From NCBI GenBank assembly GCA_030248195.1, contig JASAND010004371.1:1-64000 (forward strand): a stretch of 64,000 bases of DNA, written 5' to 3'. Numbering within the stretch: position 1 is the first letter of the stretch; each line of letters begins with the position of its first letter. The notes under the pieces are model-generated. The model saw nothing but the letters and a program-made list of their open reading frames with translations, ran no database searches and was not told the origin of the DNA. The position numbers and the translations under genes were made by a program. Of the stretch, positions 63,649 to 64,000 are shown one piece after another. The DNA is from Trissonchulus latispiculum (Eukaryota > Nematoda > Enoplea > Enoplida > Ironidae).

Positions 63649-64000
63649 GGCGCACATACAAAGTAATTTGTGGAGCGACGGGCCCGAAAAGTTGGGGGTA
63701 TCTGGGAGGGGGAGGGGCGACGCCTCCAAATATTGAAATTAAAAACTTTCAGAAAAATTTTAAAAATGCTATGAGAAGGTTTAAAGCCAGATAACTAATG
63801 CAATAGCTAAAAATGGATAGCTGAAACAATAGCTAAAAATGGATAGCTGAAACAGTCATAAATTAAGTGAAATCAGAAAATGTAGCACCGATGGCGTGAA
63901 ATTTTTTAAAGCTTAGTCTGCACAACTCGTGGACAGAATTTAATGGAAAATGAAATTAACTGTATTTGCGCAAAAAGCTAAATGTTTTAGGCGAAACGTT
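63649..64000. mobile_element. Left end of a hAT-like poly-G element (cut by window end)
   Basis: CAGTGGCGCACATAC at 63649 followed by G-rich GTTGGGGGTATCTGGGAGGG and an AAAAATTTTAAAAATGC-like interior. This is the standard left end of CAGTGGCG-type non-autonomous hAT elements. The right end is not visible. Confidence 0.45.

Overview
The window is animal nuclear DNA from an invertebrate. Genes are split by many short GT-AG introns, spacers are AT-rich, and non-autonomous DNA transposons are dense. A Polinton/adintovirus-like viral insertion is also present. A sponge or another early-branching marine invertebrate is plausible, but nothing seen proves it. Unexplained one-base frame changes in one GC-rich exon and at some homopolymers suggest residual assembly indels.

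Layout: (1) 0.5-14.9 kb, + strand: an about 18-exon gene for a Gln/Ser/Pro/Ala-rich nuclear-type protein. It has Lys/His-rich tracts, a Cys-rich CXXC-like patch and a C-terminal domain that I read as DUF4211 (QSER1/PRR12/CCDC82 type). (2) 14.9-20.8 kb: 3' UTR and spacer with MITEs, including a hAT-type element inside an older repeat. (3) 20.8-26.8 kb, + strand: a complete five-exon TRAPPC3 (Bet3) gene, the most certain gene here. Its last intron carries a foldback MITE and a 1.9 kb palindromic element. (4) 26.9-34.4 kb: SINE-like sequences, MITEs, simple repeats and nested terminal-inverted-repeat elements. (5) 34.8-36.6 kb: a decayed FLYWCH/MULE transposase gene. (6) 37.1-39.8 kb and 57.8-61.6 kb: two diverged copies of a segment holding parts of three unrecognised genes, X and Y on + and Z on -. 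(7) 41.0-43.0 kb, - strand: remains of a Polinton/adintovirus-like element (packaging ATPase, membrane-anchored protein, small hydrophobic-tailed protein, Thr/Pro repeat region), beside a retropepsin-like fragment at 43.3 kb. (8) 44-52 kb: MITEs, a GC-rich minisatellite and a tandem array with exon-like units. (9) 62.6-63.5 kb, - strand: a decayed zinc-finger-like coding fragment.

The DUF4211 gene and TRAPPC3 each contain one GC-AG intron that is needed to keep the frame. The main structural theme is several families of short inverted-repeat elements. For many, termini and target duplications can be read directly: CAAGAGT...ACTCTTG with 7-bp duplications, CTGGC...GCCAG with 5-bp duplications, hAT-like poly-G elements with 7-8 bp duplications, and TA-flanked elements.

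TRAPPC3 works in the TRAPP tethering complexes and the DUF4211 protein probably in chromatin. No functional link between the two is visible beyond shared orientation.
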